From Synechococcus sp. WH 8101 (GTDB lineage Bacteria > Cyanobacteriota > Cyanobacteriia > PCC-6307 > Cyanobiaceae), in contig NZ_CP035914.1 of assembly GCF_004209775.1 (NCBI RefSeq), positions 372,001-436,000 on the forward strand: a DNA stretch of 64,000 nucleotides, read 5' to 3'. The notes below the pieces were generated by a model that ran no database searches, had not been told where the DNA came from, and saw only the letters and a program-made list of their open reading frames with translations. This document shows, in pieces, positions 16,673-26,980 of this stretch. How positions within the stretch are numbered: position 1 is the first letter of the stretch; each line of letters starts with the position of its first letter. Position numbers and translations under genes: made by a program.

Positions 16673-17636
16673 GCAGGCGCTCCGCCAGGGTGAGGGCGCC
16701 GGCGCAGGCATCGGCTTGACCCGCTTGCCAGTGCCAGTGGGGCAAACGGGCCTCGAGGGCCCGTTCCACCGCCGCGCGAAACAGGGGCAGATGCTCCAGC
16801 GCCCCCCCGCGGGGACTGATCGCCACGGTGGCGAGAGAGAGGCGGTTGGCGACGGCGGTCACCGCCTCCGCCAGGGCGTCGGCCGAGCGCTGCAGGATCG
16901 CCGCCGCGTCGTGATCGCCTGCAGCGGCGGCGTCCTGCACCAGCGGCGCCAGCTGGGCCAGGGCCGGCACACTCCGCTCCGGACGCACCACCAGGGCTTT
17001 GATCTCCGCTGCGCTGCTGCACTGGAGGGCTTGCCAGAGCTGTTGCCGCAGCGGCTTGTCCGGCAGGCGGCCATCGGCCATCCGCAGCGTCAGCTGCAGG
17101 CCCTGATGCCCCAGATCGAAGGCCCCACCGCCGCCATCCAGCATCCAGCCCCAGCCACCGCTGCGCGCCTCCTCGCCCTGGCTGTTCCGGCCCAGGCAGA
17201 TCATGCCGGTGCCGCTGATGAGCACGATCCCCGCCGCATCAGGAAAGGCGCCGTGGAGTGCCGTGCGTTCATCCCCGGTCGCCAGGCAGCGGTGCGGAGG
17301 CAGCGTCAGTTCCGCCGCCATCAGGGTCTGGGCGCGGGCCTGCAGGGCCGTGCCCTGCTCCAGGCCACTGGCGCCGATTGCGGCTGCTGCCAGCGCGGGC
17401 GTGGCGGTGAGCGACCCGGGCGCTTCCGCCTCAGCCGCCGCCCAGGCGGCGTGAAGGCTGCTGCGCAGTGCCGCTCGAAAGCGGTCCTCGCCACCCTCAG
17501 CGTCCAGATGCGACACGGGGGAGCCACTCCCGTCGGCAAAGTCCTGCCAGAGGTTCCTGCGGTTGTCCCAGCGGCGGAGCCGGCAGCGGCAGGAGGTCTG
17601 GCCGGCATCGAAGCCCGCCAGGATCACAGCAGTCAT
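16659..17636 (-). CDS. BadF/BadG-family ATPase, probable N-acetylglucosamine kinase
   Basis: A 325-residue ASKHA-fold kinase: phosphate-1 loop LAGFDAGQTSCRCRL at the N-terminus, the second phosphate loop LISGTGMICLGRN (about residues 139-151), then SGGWGWMLDGGGGAFDLGHQ, typical of GlcNAc kinases in the BadF/BadG/BcrA group. It is convergent with glmM and near a lytic transglycosylase, which fits salvage of amino sugars, but substrate is inferred. Its start overlaps the ictB stop by 4 nt (read 17633-17636), so the two may be one transcript. Confidence 0.8.
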   Translation of the reverse strand: MTAVILAGFDAGQTSCRCRLRRWDNRRNLWQDFADGSGSPVSHLDAEGGEDRFRAALRSSLHAAWAAAEAEAPGSLTATPALAAAAIGASGLEQGTALQARAQTLMAAELTLPPHRCLATGDERTALHGAFPDAAGIVLISGTGMICLGRNSQGEEARSGGWGWMLDGGGGAFDLGHQGLQLTLRMADGRLPDKPLRQQLWQALQCSSAAEIKALVVRPERSVPALAQLAPLVQDAAAAGDHDAAAILQRSADALAEAVTAVANRLSLATVAISPRGGALEHLPLFRAAVERALEARLPHWHWQAGQADACAGALTLAERLLRPR

Positions 17637-18973
17637 GCGCGGTCTGGTGCTGCTGCAGGCTCCACCGCTGGATCAGTGGCTGGGCTGAGGGGTTGGGCCA
17701 GGCTCGCCAGGCAGAACCAACCGATGATCTGCACCTCCGGCCGGAAGAAGATCGTGTCGGTGGCACCCTGCACCAGCAAACCGACGATCGCGGCCAGGCA
17801 GGCCAGTCGGGGCAGGCTGAAGGCGCCGCGCTCCCTCAGACCGGCCAGACCTTGCCGCAGGCTGCACCAGGCGAGTCCGAGACAGGCGATCAAGCCGGGA
17901 ACGCCTGTCTCCACCAGGATCTCCAACGGCACGGAGTAGGCACTCAGGGCATTGAATTTGGGCTGCTGATAGAGCGGATAGATGCTGTTGAAGGCGGCAT
18001 TGCCAGGACCGATGCCGATCCAGGGCCGGTCATGAATCATCTCGAGTGCCGCCAGCCACACGTTGATGCGGAAGTTGTTGGAGCTGTCGCCTCGCCCCGC
18101 CAGCAGGCTGGCCACCCGCGTGCGGATCGGTTCGATCTGGGTGGCCGCCAACACGATCAGCACTCCCGCCAGCACGAGCAGGGCAAGGGGCAGAAGCCTT
18201 CGCCAGAGGGGAGGCCAGTGGCGGATGGCGCGCAGCAGCAGCAGCAGCACGAACAGCCCAAGTGCGGCGAGCAGGCCCAGCCAGCCGCCGCGGCTGTAGC
18301 TGAACAGGGTGGCGGCAGCACCCGTGCCCAGGGCCATGCCCGCGAACAGGCGCTGGCCCCATCCCTGCCAGCGCAGCAGGGCCACGAGGGCCAGGGGCAG
18401 GATCGGCACCAGATAGCCCGCCAGCAGGTTGGGATTGCCGAGGGGGCCGTAGATCCGGATCGTGCCTTCCGCCACCGAGTTCGGATCGGCCCAGCGGGCC
18501 AGTTCTTCCGTGGGGCCGTAGAGCTGACGCAGCGCGAACACGCTGGTGGCCAGTTCGCCCGCCAGCAGGGCGGCGACGAGGCGATCCCACCAGCGGGGGT
18601 GTGCCGCCAGCAACCGTTGCATCAGGGCGTAGACGCCGAGGTAACTGAGCAGCTTGGCCAGGCCTTTGGCGGCGGCCATGGGCACCGGCGACAGCCCGGT
18701 GGCCAGGACGGCGACGGCGAGAAAGAGCAGCAGCCAGAGGTTGATGGCACCGAGGCGACCCGGCGGCTGGGTGGCGCTCCAGAGCAGCCAGAGCGCTCCT
18801 GCGGCCAGGATCACCAGGCCGAGCCCGGTGCGACTGATCCACGGCAGTCCGGCGAGCAGTGCGATCAGAATCCAGCCGGCCCAGAGGCTGAGCCGTTGTT
18901 GCAGCCCTGGCGGGCTGGGCAGCAGGCCCTGCCAGCGCAGGAGCCAGGGGGTGGGGGCCGAAGCCTCAACCAT
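17633..18973 (-). CDS. IctB-type membrane protein of the O-antigen ligase family
   Basis: A 446-residue membrane protein with about ten to twelve spans and a Wzy/O-antigen-ligase-like core: [13 protein letters not shown] (about residue 185), [10 protein letters not shown], and a large loop containing [17 protein letters not shown]. In cyanobacteria this family is called IctB and was once proposed as a bicarbonate transporter; that role is disputed and glycan ligation is an alternative. The start read from 18973 overlaps trmB by 8 nt; an ATG at 18994 is also possible. Confidence 0.85.
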   Translation of the reverse strand: MVEASAPTPWLLRWQGLLPSPPGLQQRLSLWAGWILIALLAGLPWISRTGLGLVILAAGALWLLWSATQPPGRLGAINLWLLLFLAVAVLATGLSPVPMAAAKGLAKLLSYLGVYALMQRLLAAHPRWWDRLVAALLAGELATSVFALRQLYGPTEELARWADPNSVAEGTIRIYGPLGNPNLLAGYLVPILPLALVALLRWQGWGQRLFAGMALGTGAAATLFSYSRGGWLGLLAALGLFVLLLLLRAIRHWPPLWRRLLPLALLVLAGVLIVLAATQIEPIRTRVASLLAGRGDSSNNFRINVWLAALEMIHDRPWIGIGPGNAAFNSIYPLYQQPKFNALSAYSVPLEILVETGVPGLIACLGLAWCSLRQGLAGLRERGAFSLPRLACLAAIVGLLVQGATDTIFFRPEVQIIGWFCLASLAQPLSPATDPAVEPAAAPDRA

Positions 18974-19682
18974 CGGGAGTGCCCGGAGCGTCATCTGCGG
19001 GATTATCGACCCGTTCCCACTCCGTTTCGAGCTCGGCACGCCCCGGCAGCGGCTGTGCGTTGCGGCGGAACAACACCCGATACACCGGCAGGTTTTGGGC
19101 GAGCACATAGCGCTCCCGCTCCGTGCCCACGGGCAACGGGTTGGCGCCGCGCCATGGCGTGGCATCGCCTGGGGGCCTGCAGAAGGCGCCGCTCAGTTCG
19201 GTGAGCTGCACCATCGGCTCGATCACCTCGAGCACATCGCTTTGCAGAAACAGCTCCCGTCCAGGCGCCAATGCTGCTCCGATCGCCAGCAGCAGGGACG
19301 GTTGCAGCACGCGACGTTTGCGGTGGCGTTTTTTGAACCAGGGATCGGGGAACTGAATCGACACCCGTTGCAGCTGGTCGTGGCTCAGTGCGGCCAGCCA
19401 GCCCTCGAGGCTCACATTGGCGTTGCAGAACAGAAAGCAGAGGTTGTGAAGTTCCAGCCGATCCCGGTCGCGCTGGGCTGCATCCACCAGAGGACGACGG
19501 ATCTCCACGCCGAGGTGGTTCCAGTGCGGTTGCACGGCCGCCAGGTCGAGCAGAAAGCGGCCACGGGCCGAACCGATGTCGAGATGGATCGGCAGGGAGG
19601 GGTCGCTGAACAGCGCCTCCGGAGCGGGCAGCTCCCGGGGCAGCTGGAAGAACCGGCTGAGGGGATTGACGTGCTGGCGCAT
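18966..19682 (-). CDS. trmB: tRNA (guanine-N7-)-methyltransferase
   Basis: It forms m7G46 in tRNA using S-adenosylmethionine. The 238-residue product contains the SAM-binding [15 protein letters not shown] near residue 34 and the TrmB signature [16 protein letters not shown] near residue 110, with the acidic PDPW motif. Its start overlaps the stop of the FIST gene by 1 nt and its stop overlaps the ictB start, making a FIST-trmB-ictB-kinase run on the minus strand. Confidence 0.95.
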   Translation of the reverse strand: MRQHVNPLSRFFQLPRELPAPEALFSDPSLPIHLDIGSARGRFLLDLAAVQPHWNHLGVEIRRPLVDAAQRDRDRLELHNLCFLFCNANVSLEGWLAALSHDQLQRVSIQFPDPWFKKRHRKRRVLQPSLLLAIGAALAPGRELFLQSDVLEVIEPMVQLTELSGAFCRPPGDATPWRGANPLPVGTERERYVLAQNLPVYRVLFRRNAQPLPGRAELETEWERVDNPADDAPGTPDG

Positions 19683-20944
19683 CAGCTCGACAGGGGCGCC
19701 TGGCGCAGCAACCCCCAGCAGGCGGTGTAGCCATGGAGATGGGTGCTGCCGCCCAGGGGGCCGATTTCGCCATTGCAGAAGGCGCCGCTGATGGGCAGAT
19801 CGGCCATCACGCTCCGGGCGATCGACACATCACCGTCGGCAGTGCCGAAGAGGCCGCTGCCGCGACCGAGGCAAGCGAACAGCAGCCCCAGCAGGGGTGG
19901 GCGTTCCGCCCGTTCACGGGCGGCGCAGAGCAGCTGACTCGCCTCCTGGCGCGAGGCATTCGCCTCGCGCAACTGAAACTGCACGTTCTGTCCGGGACGC
20001 ACCCGTTCCGCCACCGCCACGGCGCCGTTGCGGGGATCGACCCCGATCAGATTGCGCACCAGGAAGGCACTGCCGGGCTCGCTCGGTTGATTGCCGCCGA
20101 TCAGCAGATCCCGTCGTTCCACGCCGAGGAAGAGGGAATCCTTCGCCATCTCCCTTTCGTCCTCCGTGAGTTCCGCCAGCACCCGCTGCAGGCAGGCGAC
20201 CGGGCTGTCGCGACGGCTGCCTTCGCTCAGCTGCAGCAGCACGTTGCGATGGGATTGTTCGATCGCGAACACGGGGCCGATCGGGCGACATCCCTGGGCC
20301 ACCACCGGGTCCAGGGTCCAGTCGCCGCCGATTCCGAGGCCCACGGCACCGCTCACCACCTGATCTCCGCACAACAGCGAGCCATGGGGAGCGTTATGGG
20401 GTGCGGCGATGCCACCGATGCAGGCGGCTGCGGGGTAGGCGTAGTCGCGGCCACTGATCAGGTCAGTGATGCCGCTGCTGCCCGGATCCACCAGCAGAAG
20501 CATGGCGCGGGTGGTGTTGGGGTCGAGCTCGAACCAGCGGTGCCACTCTTCGCTGGACCCATCGAGATCGGGCAGGCTGTCGGTAGCGACGGCGAAAGGC
20601 TGCAGCACCGCGCCGGGAAGGTTGAGCAGGGTGACGCTGAGGGCGGCGTTGCGTTCCACTTCAGTGGCCTTGCCGGAGCGATCGGTGCCGATGACGCCAC
20701 CACCCACGGCCCCGAGCCAGTGGGTGCTCTGCAGTCGTTTGTGGAGCAGGGGCAGCAGCCGCGGCAGGTCGCTGGCGAAATGGCTGGACACGAACACCAG
20801 AGCCAGATCAGCCGAAGCAGAGCCGAGCTCATCCGCCACTTGCCTCACTGCCTCGTCCAGAGAGGCTTCGCATGACAACGCCGTCCGGCAGGACGCCTGC
20901 GCAGCAGGCGATCGAAACCAGTTGAGCGGTGAAAACGGCGTCAT
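19682..20944 (-). CDS. FIST-domain protein
   Basis: A 420-residue protein with FIST N (about residues 20-225: [40 protein letters not shown]) and FIST C (about 240-400: [39 protein letters not shown]). FIST domains are predicted small-ligand sensors, often fused to signalling outputs. Here no kinase, cyclase or methyl-acceptor domain is attached, so the output is unknown. It heads the run leading to trmB and is divergent from the DUF3177 gene with 46 nt between the starts. Confidence 0.85.
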   Translation of the reverse strand: MTPFSPLNWFRSPAAQASCRTALSCEASLDEAVRQVADELGSASADLALVFVSSHFASDLPRLLPLLHKRLQSTHWLGAVGGGVIGTDRSGKATEVERNAALSVTLLNLPGAVLQPFAVATDSLPDLDGSSEEWHRWFELDPNTTRAMLLLVDPGSSGITDLISGRDYAYPAAACIGGIAAPHNAPHGSLLCGDQVVSGAVGLGIGGDWTLDPVVAQGCRPIGPVFAIEQSHRNVLLQLSEGSRRDSPVACLQRVLAELTEDEREMAKDSLFLGVERRDLLIGGNQPSEPGSAFLVRNLIGVDPRNGAVAVAERVRPGQNVQFQLREANASRQEASQLLCAARERAERPPLLGLLFACLGRGSGLFGTADGDVSIARSVMADLPISGAFCNGEIGPLGGSTHLHGYTACWGLLRQAPLSS

Positions 20945-20990
20945 GAAACGGACCCTACCAACGTCGCTGTCACCAGCGCCGGCGTCGATA

Positions 20991-21626
20991 ATGGCGCCTT
21001 CCCGAACCGTGCCGGTGCCCGATCTCCCTTACCGCAGCCTGGTCTGGCTCACCTATCGGCTGGGGGCCTGCTTCGCGTTTGGCCTGCCGCTGGTGCTGTT
21101 GATCTGGGCGGCGTTGCGTCGGGAGCCGGCAATGGTGCGACTGCTGACGATCTACTGGAAGGTTGCCAGTTTGTTGGCGATCAGCCTGCTTCTGCTCACC
21201 GATCAGCGTCCGCTCGGTTACGTCACGTTGCTGATAGCACCCGTGCTGATGCTGGTGTCGATCTGGTTCTGGGTTGATCTGAACGAAGAGCTGGCCGACT
21301 CACCGACCTGGCGACCGCTCCCGCTCACCGTGCGGGTCTGGCGTTGGGCGTTCACGGGTTTCGCTGTACTGGCCACGCTGATGGCCGCCACCGGTCTGCC
21401 CTGTGCCCGTCAGCTGGAGGGGGCCGATTGCCGGGTCTGGTTGGAGGCCCCCCAGGGGTTGCATCGGGTGGTGGAGCGCCTCTTCGATTTCGTCTTCGGC
21501 GGCCAGTGGACCGCCGCGGTTGCTGCGTTTGTGGGGTATGTGGTGTTGGTGGCCTACGTGGTGGGGCTGATCCAGTGGTTGCTGGTGCGATTGCCGCGGC
21601 AGGGACGGGTGGCCGGTGAGTTCTGA
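20991..21626 (+). CDS. DUF3177 family membrane protein
   Basis: A 211-residue protein with about five hydrophobic segments; the block LPYRSLVWLTYRLGACFAFGLPLVLL, split here across a first span, and CARQLEGADCRVWLEAPQGLH in a soluble loop match the cyanobacterial DUF3177 family from memory. The two Cys residues in that loop may form a disulfide. Function unknown. An in-frame ATG at 20943 would add 16 residues; I prefer 20991, next to the conserved region. It overlaps the next gene by 11 nt. Confidence 0.75.
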   Translation: MAPSRTVPVPDLPYRSLVWLTYRLGACFAFGLPLVLLIWAALRREPAMVRLLTIYWKVASLLAISLLLLTDQRPLGYVTLLIAPVLMLVSIWFWVDLNEELADSPTWRPLPLTVRVWRWAFTGFAVLATLMAATGLPCARQLEGADCRVWLEAPQGLHRVVERLFDFVFGGQWTAAVAAFVGYVVLVAYVVGLIQWLLVRLPRQGRVAGEF

Positions 21627-21924
21627 TCTGCTGCAAGCGCTGGAGGCGATCAGTCGTGACCGCGCCGATCGGGTGGTGCGTCTGAGCGGCAGGGTGATCA
21701 CGGCGAGTGGCGAGATCGAGGCGCTGGAAGTGCTGATCTATCGCGGCTTTTCCAGTTGCACCACCCATCCCACGGCCTTCGACCCCGACACCTGTGTGTT
21801 GCCTGAGGGTGGCGTGATCGATGCGGCCGAGTTGTTGGTTGGCCCTCTGCAGCCCCAGCAGGAGCAGCGGTTGCAGGGGCCGATTCCGGCTCAGGCGTTG
21901 CTGGATCCGACCCGGTGGTGTTGA
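21616..21924 (+). CDS. Conserved cyanobacterial protein, ~100 residues
   Basis: A 102-residue soluble protein starting at a GTG inside the previous gene. Conserved-looking elements are RLSGRVITASGEIEALEVLIYRGFSS and, after it, THPTAFDPDTCVLPEG. The composition and codon usage are normal for the window. I recall homologues in cyanobacteria and possibly chloroplasts but no function. It ends 12 nt before the convergent ileS stop. The overlap with the DUF3177 gene suggests coupling. Confidence 0.65.
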   Translation: MSSDLLQALEAISRDRADRVVRLSGRVITASGEIEALEVLIYRGFSSCTTHPTAFDPDTCVLPEGGVIDAAELLVGPLQPQQEQRLQGPIPAQALLDPTRWC

Positions 21925-21936
21925 GGGCAGGCTGCT

Positions 21937-24846
21937 TCAGCGCCGTTTGAGCACAGCCACGCAGCGGCCGCAGAGGCTGGGGTGATCGGCATGCTGGCCG
22001 ATGTCGCTTTCGTAATGCCAACAGCGTTCGCATTTTTCACCGCGGGCGCGCGCCACCTCGATCACGGCGAGGGGATTGGCGTCGTCGCTGGCCAGCAGTT
22101 CTGCCCAGGGTTCGCCACCGAGTTGCAGCTGGGAAACCAGCAGCCAATCACGCAATCCATCCACCTCCGGATCGCCGTGGTCGGCCAGCCAGGTGAGCGC
22201 TGACTGGAGCGTTTCGGATCGGGCGTCGACCCGCACCGCTGCCTCCAACGAGGCGCCCAGCTCCTGATGACTACGGCATTCCTCCAGCACTCGGTTCACC
22301 GCGCCGCGCAGGTCGCGCAGCTGTTGCATCGGGGCGTTCAAGCTCTCGTCCCGCCAGGTGTCCGGCACCACGGGCCAGCCGCGCCGGAACACCGAGTCTT
22401 CAGCCACGGCGTAGGGCAGGTTCTGCCAGATGTCTTCGGCCATGTGGCACAGCACGGGTGCAATCGCTCCGGCAAGGCGTTCGATGATCAACGCCATCAC
22501 CGTCTGGCAGCTGCGCCGCCGCCGGTCGTTCGGGGCACTCACGTACAGCCTGTCTTTGGCGATGTCGAGGTAGAAGTTGGAGAGATCGGCAACGCAGTAG
22601 TTCTGCAGCAGCTGGAAGAAGCGGAAGAACTCGTAGCGTTCGAAGGCTTCGCTGATCTCATCGAGCACCACGGCGGTGCGCTGCAGCATCCAGCGATCGA
22701 GCAGTGGCAGTGCTTCCACCGGGATGGCATCGCGGTCGGGATCGAAGTCGTGGAGGTTGCCAAGCAGGTAACGCGCGGTGTTGCGCACCTTGCGGTACAC
22801 ATCGGCCAGCTGGCGCAAAATGCCGGCACCGATCGGCACATCGGCGGAATAGTCGACGGAACTCACCCAGAGACGCAGCACATCGGCGCCGTAGGGAGGT
22901 TCCTGTTTCTGGTTCTTGCCACCCTCGATGATCACCATCGGATCCACCACATTGCCGAGGGATTTGCTCATCTTGCGGCCCTTCTCGTCGAGGGCGAATC
23001 CGTGGGTGAGCACCGTCCGGTAAGGGGCATGGCCATTCACCGCCACCGAGGTGAGCAGGGAGCTTTGGAACCAGCCGCGGTGCTGATCCGATCCCTCCAG
23101 ATAAAGATCGGCCGGATAGCTGAGACCATCGCGCTGACTGGCGACGGCGGCCCAGCTGGAGCCGGAATCGAACCACACATCCATCGTGTCGGTGCCTTTG
23201 CGCCACTGCGTTGCTTCGCCCTGATGGCTGGGGGGGAGTAGCTCGGATTCGTCTTTCTCCCACCAAACATCGGCACCGTGTTCGGCGATCAGTGCCTGAA
23301 TGTGGGCGATGGAGTCGGCGTTGAGCAGCACTTCGCCGCTGCTGCGGTGATAAAACACGGGGATTGGCACACCCCAGGTGCGCTGGCGCGAGATGCACCA
23401 GTCACCCCGTTCCGCCACCATCGCTTCGATCCGGTTGCGCCCGGAAGCCGGTAGCCACTCCACCGCGTCGATGGCGGCGAGGGCTTCGTTGCGGAAGCCC
23501 TCCACGGAGGCGAACCACTGTTCCGTCGCCCGGAAGATCGTGGGTTTCTTCGTGCGCCAGTCGTAGGGATAGCGGTGGCCGTAGCTCTCCTGCAGCAGCA
23601 GGGCACCGGCTGCTTCGAGAGCTTCGATGATTGCCGGGTTGGCGTCCTTGAGCACGTTCAGGCCCGCAAAGGGGCCGGCCTCCTCCGTGAGGGTGCCGGC
23701 TTCATCCACCGGGCAGAGCACCGGCAGGTCATGCTTGCGGCCGGTGTTGAAGTCATCCACGCCATGGCCGGGTGCGGTGTGCACCAGACCCGTGCCCGAT
23801 TCGGTGGTGATGTAGTCGCCACCGATCACCACAGGGCTGTGCCGATCCAGCAGGGGATGGCGGTAGGTGAGCCCCGCCAGCAGAGCCCCTTGCACGACGG
23901 CTTTCGCCGCCAGCGGGCGCCCGAGTTTGCCTGCGAGGCTGTCGCGCAAGTCGGCGGCCACGATCAGCAAGCGACCCCTGCCGTCATCGGCCAGGCAGTA
24001 CTCGAGCCGATCATTCACCGACACCGCCAGGTTGGCGGGCAGGGTCCAGGGGGTGGTGGTCCAGATCGCCACTTGCAGGGTGTCCTGAAGGCTGTCCCCA
24101 TCAGCGGGTAGATCAACGCCTTGGTCCTGCAGTGCCGCACGAAGCTGCTGCGGTGCCTCAACAGCAGGGAACGCCACATAGACGCTTGGGCTGGTGTGAC
24201 CGTCGGGATATTCCAGTTCGGCTTCCGCCAGCGCGGTGCGGGAGCTGGGGCTCCAGTGCACCGGCTTGAGGCCTCGGTAGATGTGGCCCTTCAGAGCCAT
24301 GCTGCCGAACACCTCGATCTGAGCCGCTTCGTACTCCTTCTGGAGGGTCAGATAGGGGTAGTCCCAGTCGGCCCAGATCCCCCAGCGCTTGAAGCCAGCC
24401 ATCTGGCCTTCCACCTGTTTGCGGGCGTAGGCGGCGGCTTTCTTGCGCAGCTTGAGTGGGGTCAGGGCCCGGCGTTGCTCCTGGTCCATCGCCTGAAGCA
24501 CCTTGAGCTCGATCGGCAGGCCGTGGCAATCCCAGCCGGGCACGAAGCGCACCTGCCGGCCCTGCATCAGCCGGTGCTTGTTGATGATGTCTTTGAGCAC
24601 CTTGTTGAGGGCGTGGCCCATGTGCAGGGCGCCGTTGGCGTAAGGCGGCCCGTCGTGCAGGGTGAACACCGGACCCGGGTTGCTTAGCCCCAGCTCGAGA
24701 TCGATGCCTCGCTCGCGCCAGAGGGCTTGGAGTTCCGGCTCGCGCTGGATGGCATTGGCGCGCATCCCAAAACCGGTCTCCAGCAGGTTGAGGGTGTCCT
24801 TGTAGGACGGGCGCGCGTCAGCGTCAGGGCGCGTCTGTTCGGTCAC
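21937..24846 (-). CDS. ileS: Isoleucyl-tRNA synthetase
   Basis: It charges tRNA-Ile and edits mischarged valine. At 969 residues it shows the class I HIGH motif in ALHMGH (residues 73-78), the CP1 editing domain with [11 protein letters not shown], the KMSKS loop [10 protein letters not shown] near residue 627, and a C-terminal zinc ribbon [10 protein letters not shown]...CGRC, typical of bacterial IleRS. An open frame extends to 24933, but the GTG read from 24846 (VTEQTRPD) precedes conserved sequence, so I use it. Confidence 0.96.
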   Translation of the reverse strand: MTEQTRPDADARPSYKDTLNLLETGFGMRANAIQREPELQALWRERGIDLELGLSNPGPVFTLHDGPPYANGALHMGHALNKVLKDIINKHRLMQGRQVRFVPGWDCHGLPIELKVLQAMDQEQRRALTPLKLRKKAAAYARKQVEGQMAGFKRWGIWADWDYPYLTLQKEYEAAQIEVFGSMALKGHIYRGLKPVHWSPSSRTALAEAELEYPDGHTSPSVYVAFPAVEAPQQLRAALQDQGVDLPADGDSLQDTLQVAIWTTTPWTLPANLAVSVNDRLEYCLADDGRGRLLIVAADLRDSLAGKLGRPLAAKAVVQGALLAGLTYRHPLLDRHSPVVIGGDYITTESGTGLVHTAPGHGVDDFNTGRKHDLPVLCPVDEAGTLTEEAGPFAGLNVLKDANPAIIEALEAAGALLLQESYGHRYPYDWRTKKPTIFRATEQWFASVEGFRNEALAAIDAVEWLPASGRNRIEAMVAERGDWCISRQRTWGVPIPVFYHRSSGEVLLNADSIAHIQALIAEHGADVWWEKDESELLPPSHQGEATQWRKGTDTMDVWFDSGSSWAAVASQRDGLSYPADLYLEGSDQHRGWFQSSLLTSVAVNGHAPYRTVLTHGFALDEKGRKMSKSLGNVVDPMVIIEGGKNQKQEPPYGADVLRLWVSSVDYSADVPIGAGILRQLADVYRKVRNTARYLLGNLHDFDPDRDAIPVEALPLLDRWMLQRTAVVLDEISEAFERYEFFRFFQLLQNYCVADLSNFYLDIAKDRLYVSAPNDRRRRSCQTVMALIIERLAGAIAPVLCHMAEDIWQNLPYAVAEDSVFRRGWPVVPDTWRDESLNAPMQQLRDLRGAVNRVLEECRSHQELGASLEAAVRVDARSETLQSALTWLADHGDPEVDGLRDWLLVSQLQLGGEPWAELLASDDANPLAVIEVARARGEKCERCWHYESDIGQHADHPSLCGRCVAVLKRR

Positions 24847-24868
24847 GGTGGCGCTGCGGCAACCGGAA

Positions 24869-25453
24869 TTATCCGTCCTTGCTGGCAGCTTCGGTGGATT
24901 GCGGCTCCGCTGTGGGTTCCGGATCGTCGGCAACAGACGTCCCTGGGTCTGATGGCGCTCCAGCGGCGGCGTCCTGTGCTGCAGGGGGTTCTTCCGCTTG
25001 TTGTTGTTCTGATGGTTCGGGCCTCACCCAGCGCTTGCCGCTGCGGTTGCTTCCCTCCGGACGGTCGGGAGCGGAGGTTGGAGGTTGGAGGCTGGCCAGG
25101 GCGCTGCCGGTGTTGCCGGCCAGGCGACGGATGGCAGCCAGCAACTGCTGCAGGCTGGTGCGCCAGCGTTCGCTGGACCGCAGTCGTTGGCGCTCCTCCT
25201 CGCCGAGTTGGTGCCAGCGCCCCTGACCAACTTCCACCCCCAATCGGGTGATCAGCAGCGTGGCGCAGACCACGGCCAGCATCGGGGCGCCGCGCAGGCG
25301 ATCACTGCTGGTCACCAGCACCAGCCCGAGCAGGAGCACCAGGGCTCCCCAGGCGCTGTCGCGGGGGCGGCTCAGCTCGGTGGCGAGCAGGGGCAGCAGC
25401 AGCAGGGCCAGACCCGCCAGCAGACAGAGATCCCCTGTGAGGGTGGCCAGCAT
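24869..25453 (-). CDS. Conserved cyanobacterial membrane protein (possibly Ycf66-like)
   Basis: A 194-residue protein with three hydrophobic stretches at the N-terminus (about residues 5-25, 35-48 and 55-72), then a soluble region with [14 protein letters not shown] and [12 protein letters not shown], then a Pro/Glu/Ala-rich acidic tail. Similar proteins of marine Synechococcus are, from memory, sometimes labelled Ycf66 family; the match is weak and function unknown. It lies 22 nt upstream of ileS on the same strand. Confidence 0.6.
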   Translation of the reverse strand: MLATLTGDLCLLAGLALLLLPLLATELSRPRDSAWGALVLLLGLVLVTSSDRLRGAPMLAVVCATLLITRLGVEVGQGRWHQLGEEERQRLRSSERWRTSLQQLLAAIRRLAGNTGSALASLQPPTSAPDRPEGSNRSGKRWVRPEPSEQQQAEEPPAAQDAAAGAPSDPGTSVADDPEPTAEPQSTEAASKDG

Positions 25454-25508
25454 TCGAACATTCCGCCGCTTGGGTCCATTCTGGGTCGATGCCTAGAGTT
25501 CAGCCCTT

Positions 25509-25590
25509 GCCCATCTGGCGGAATTGGTAGACGCGCTGGTTTTAGGTACCAGTGGCTTCGGTCGTGGGGGTTCAAGTCCCCCGGTGGGCA
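25509..25590 (+). tRNA. tRNA-Leu (anticodon UAG)
   Basis: An 82-nt type II tRNA. Acceptor stem GCCCATC pairs with GGTGGGC before discriminator A. The anticodon arm CTGGT-TTTAGGT-ACCAG puts TAG at the anticodon, reading CUN leucine codons. A long variable arm (TGGCTTCGGTCGT region) and the T arm GGGGGTTCAAGTCCCCC complete the cloverleaf. CCA is not encoded. Confidence 0.95.
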
Positions 25591-25647
25591 TCACTTGTCT
25601 CCTAGGGTCATAACGCTTCTGGCATGTTGAGAGGGTCGCGTCCACCG

Positions 25648-26685
25648 ATGACACAGGCTTCCGTTCAGGCCATGGCGTCGTCCGGCGACACGCCCCCGCA
25701 GGCCGTCGCACCACGGCGGTCCGTGCCGAGGGAATTCCTGGATCCTCCTGGGGCCTGGAATCCCACCGTGGCGCTCTTCCTTGGCGGTTACGGCTTGGCT
25801 GCCCTCACGGTGTGGGGATGGTTTGTGGGGGGCTGGCCTCTGCCCTTGCTGCTGATCACCGGGTTTCTTGCTTTGCATCTGGAAGGCACGGTCGTGCACG
25901 ACGCCTGCCATAAGGCGGCCCATCCGGTGCCCTGGATCAACCAGGCGATGGGCCATGGCTCAGCCCTGCTGCTGGGATTCAGCTTTCCCGTGTTCACCCG
26001 CGTGCATCTCCAGCACCACTCCCATGTGAACGATCCGAAGAACGACCCGGACCACATCGTGAGCACCTTTGGCCCGCTCTGGTTGATTGCACCGCGTTTC
26101 TTCTATCACGAGGTGTTTTTCTTTCAGCGCAAGCTCTGGAAGCGCTGGGAATTAATGCAATGGGGCTTGGAGCGTGCCGTGTTTTTCACGATCATCGTGG
26201 CGGCGGTGCGCTTTGGCTTCCTGCCTTTCATCTTCAATTGCTGGTTTGCCCCTGCCCTGATGGTGGGTGTCACGTTGGGGTTGTTTTTTGATTACCTGCC
26301 CCACCGCCCCTTTCTGTCGCGCAACCGCTGGTTGAACGCTCGCGTGTATCCGGGGCGAACGATGAACTGGCTGATCATGGGCCAGAACTATCACCTGGTG
26401 CATCACCTCTGGCCCTCGATCCCCTGGTTTGAATACAAGCCGGCCTATGAAGCCACCAAGCCGTTGCTGGATGCCAAAGGTTCTCCCCAGCGTCTGGGCC
26501 TGTTTGAGACCCGTCACGATCTGGTGAATTTCCTTTATGACATCTTTCTTGGAGTGCGCAGCCACAAGCCCCATGGCAGCAAGATGCGACCTCTGGCCCG
26601 GGTGATGCCGAGCCGTCGCATGCGACGTGGGTGGTTGAACTTGTTGCAACGCACGGCTGTGACGCCGTCCCGTCGGGGCTCCTGA
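25648..26685 (+). CDS. crtR: Beta-carotene hydroxylase CrtR
   Basis: A membrane di-iron hydroxylase of the fatty-acid-desaturase type that adds 3-hydroxyl groups to beta-carotene, giving zeaxanthin, the main photoprotective carotenoid of marine Synechococcus. The 345-residue protein shows the histidine boxes HDACH, HLQHHSHVNDPKNDPDH, and HLVHHLWPSIPW, with several hydrophobic spans between. The start at 25648 precedes MTQASVQ; an upstream TTG is possible. It follows tRNA-Leu and ends 1 nt before the convergent gatC stop. Confidence 0.95.
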   Translation: MTQASVQAMASSGDTPPQAVAPRRSVPREFLDPPGAWNPTVALFLGGYGLAALTVWGWFVGGWPLPLLLITGFLALHLEGTVVHDACHKAAHPVPWINQAMGHGSALLLGFSFPVFTRVHLQHHSHVNDPKNDPDHIVSTFGPLWLIAPRFFYHEVFFFQRKLWKRWELMQWGLERAVFFTIIVAAVRFGFLPFIFNCWFAPALMVGVTLGLFFDYLPHRPFLSRNRWLNARVYPGRTMNWLIMGQNYHLVHHLWPSIPWFEYKPAYEATKPLLDAKGSPQRLGLFETRHDLVNFLYDIFLGVRSHKPHGSKMRPLARVMPSRRMRRGWLNLLQRTAVTPSRRGS

Positions 26686-26686
26686 A

Positions 26687-26980
26687 TCAATCCGCCAGGA
26701 TCTTCGGCACCCGGAAGAAATCCCCCTCCCGCTGCGGCGCCTGATCCAGCAATTCTTCGCGCACGTCAGTGGCCACAACGCGATCATCGCGGGTGGCATT
26801 GATCACCTCCACGGCGCGGGTGGTGGGGGGAACACCATCGGTGTCCACGGCCTGCAGCTGGTCGACGTAATCGAGGATGCGCTCCAGCTGGCCGGTGTAG
26901 GTGGAGATCGTGTCTTCAGGCAGTTCGAGACGCGCCAGCTGCGCCACCTTGCGCACGTCGTCAGCCGTGATCTTGCTCAT
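26687..26980 (-). CDS. gatC: Aspartyl/glutamyl-tRNA amidotransferase subunit C
   Basis: A small 97-residue subunit that stabilises the GatCAB complex, which converts Glu-tRNA-Gln and Asp-tRNA-Asn to the correct amidated forms. The N-terminus [20 protein letters not shown], the loop [19 protein letters not shown], and the C-terminus [12 protein letters not shown] match the family fully. It starts inside the stop of the creatininase-family gene (ATGA overlap). gatA and gatB are not in this window. Confidence 0.95.
   Translation of the reverse strand: MSKITADDVRKVAQLARLELPEDTISTYTGQLERILDYVDQLQAVDTDGVPPTTRAVEVINATRDDRVVATDVREELLDQAPQREGDFFRVPKILAD

Noticed and set aside
17468-19204. Long plus-strand open frame (578 residues) opposite ictB
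   Set aside because: It lies wholly antisense to ictB and its neighbours, has a His/Gln/Gly-rich composition typical of reversed GC-rich coding DNA, and shows no family motif.
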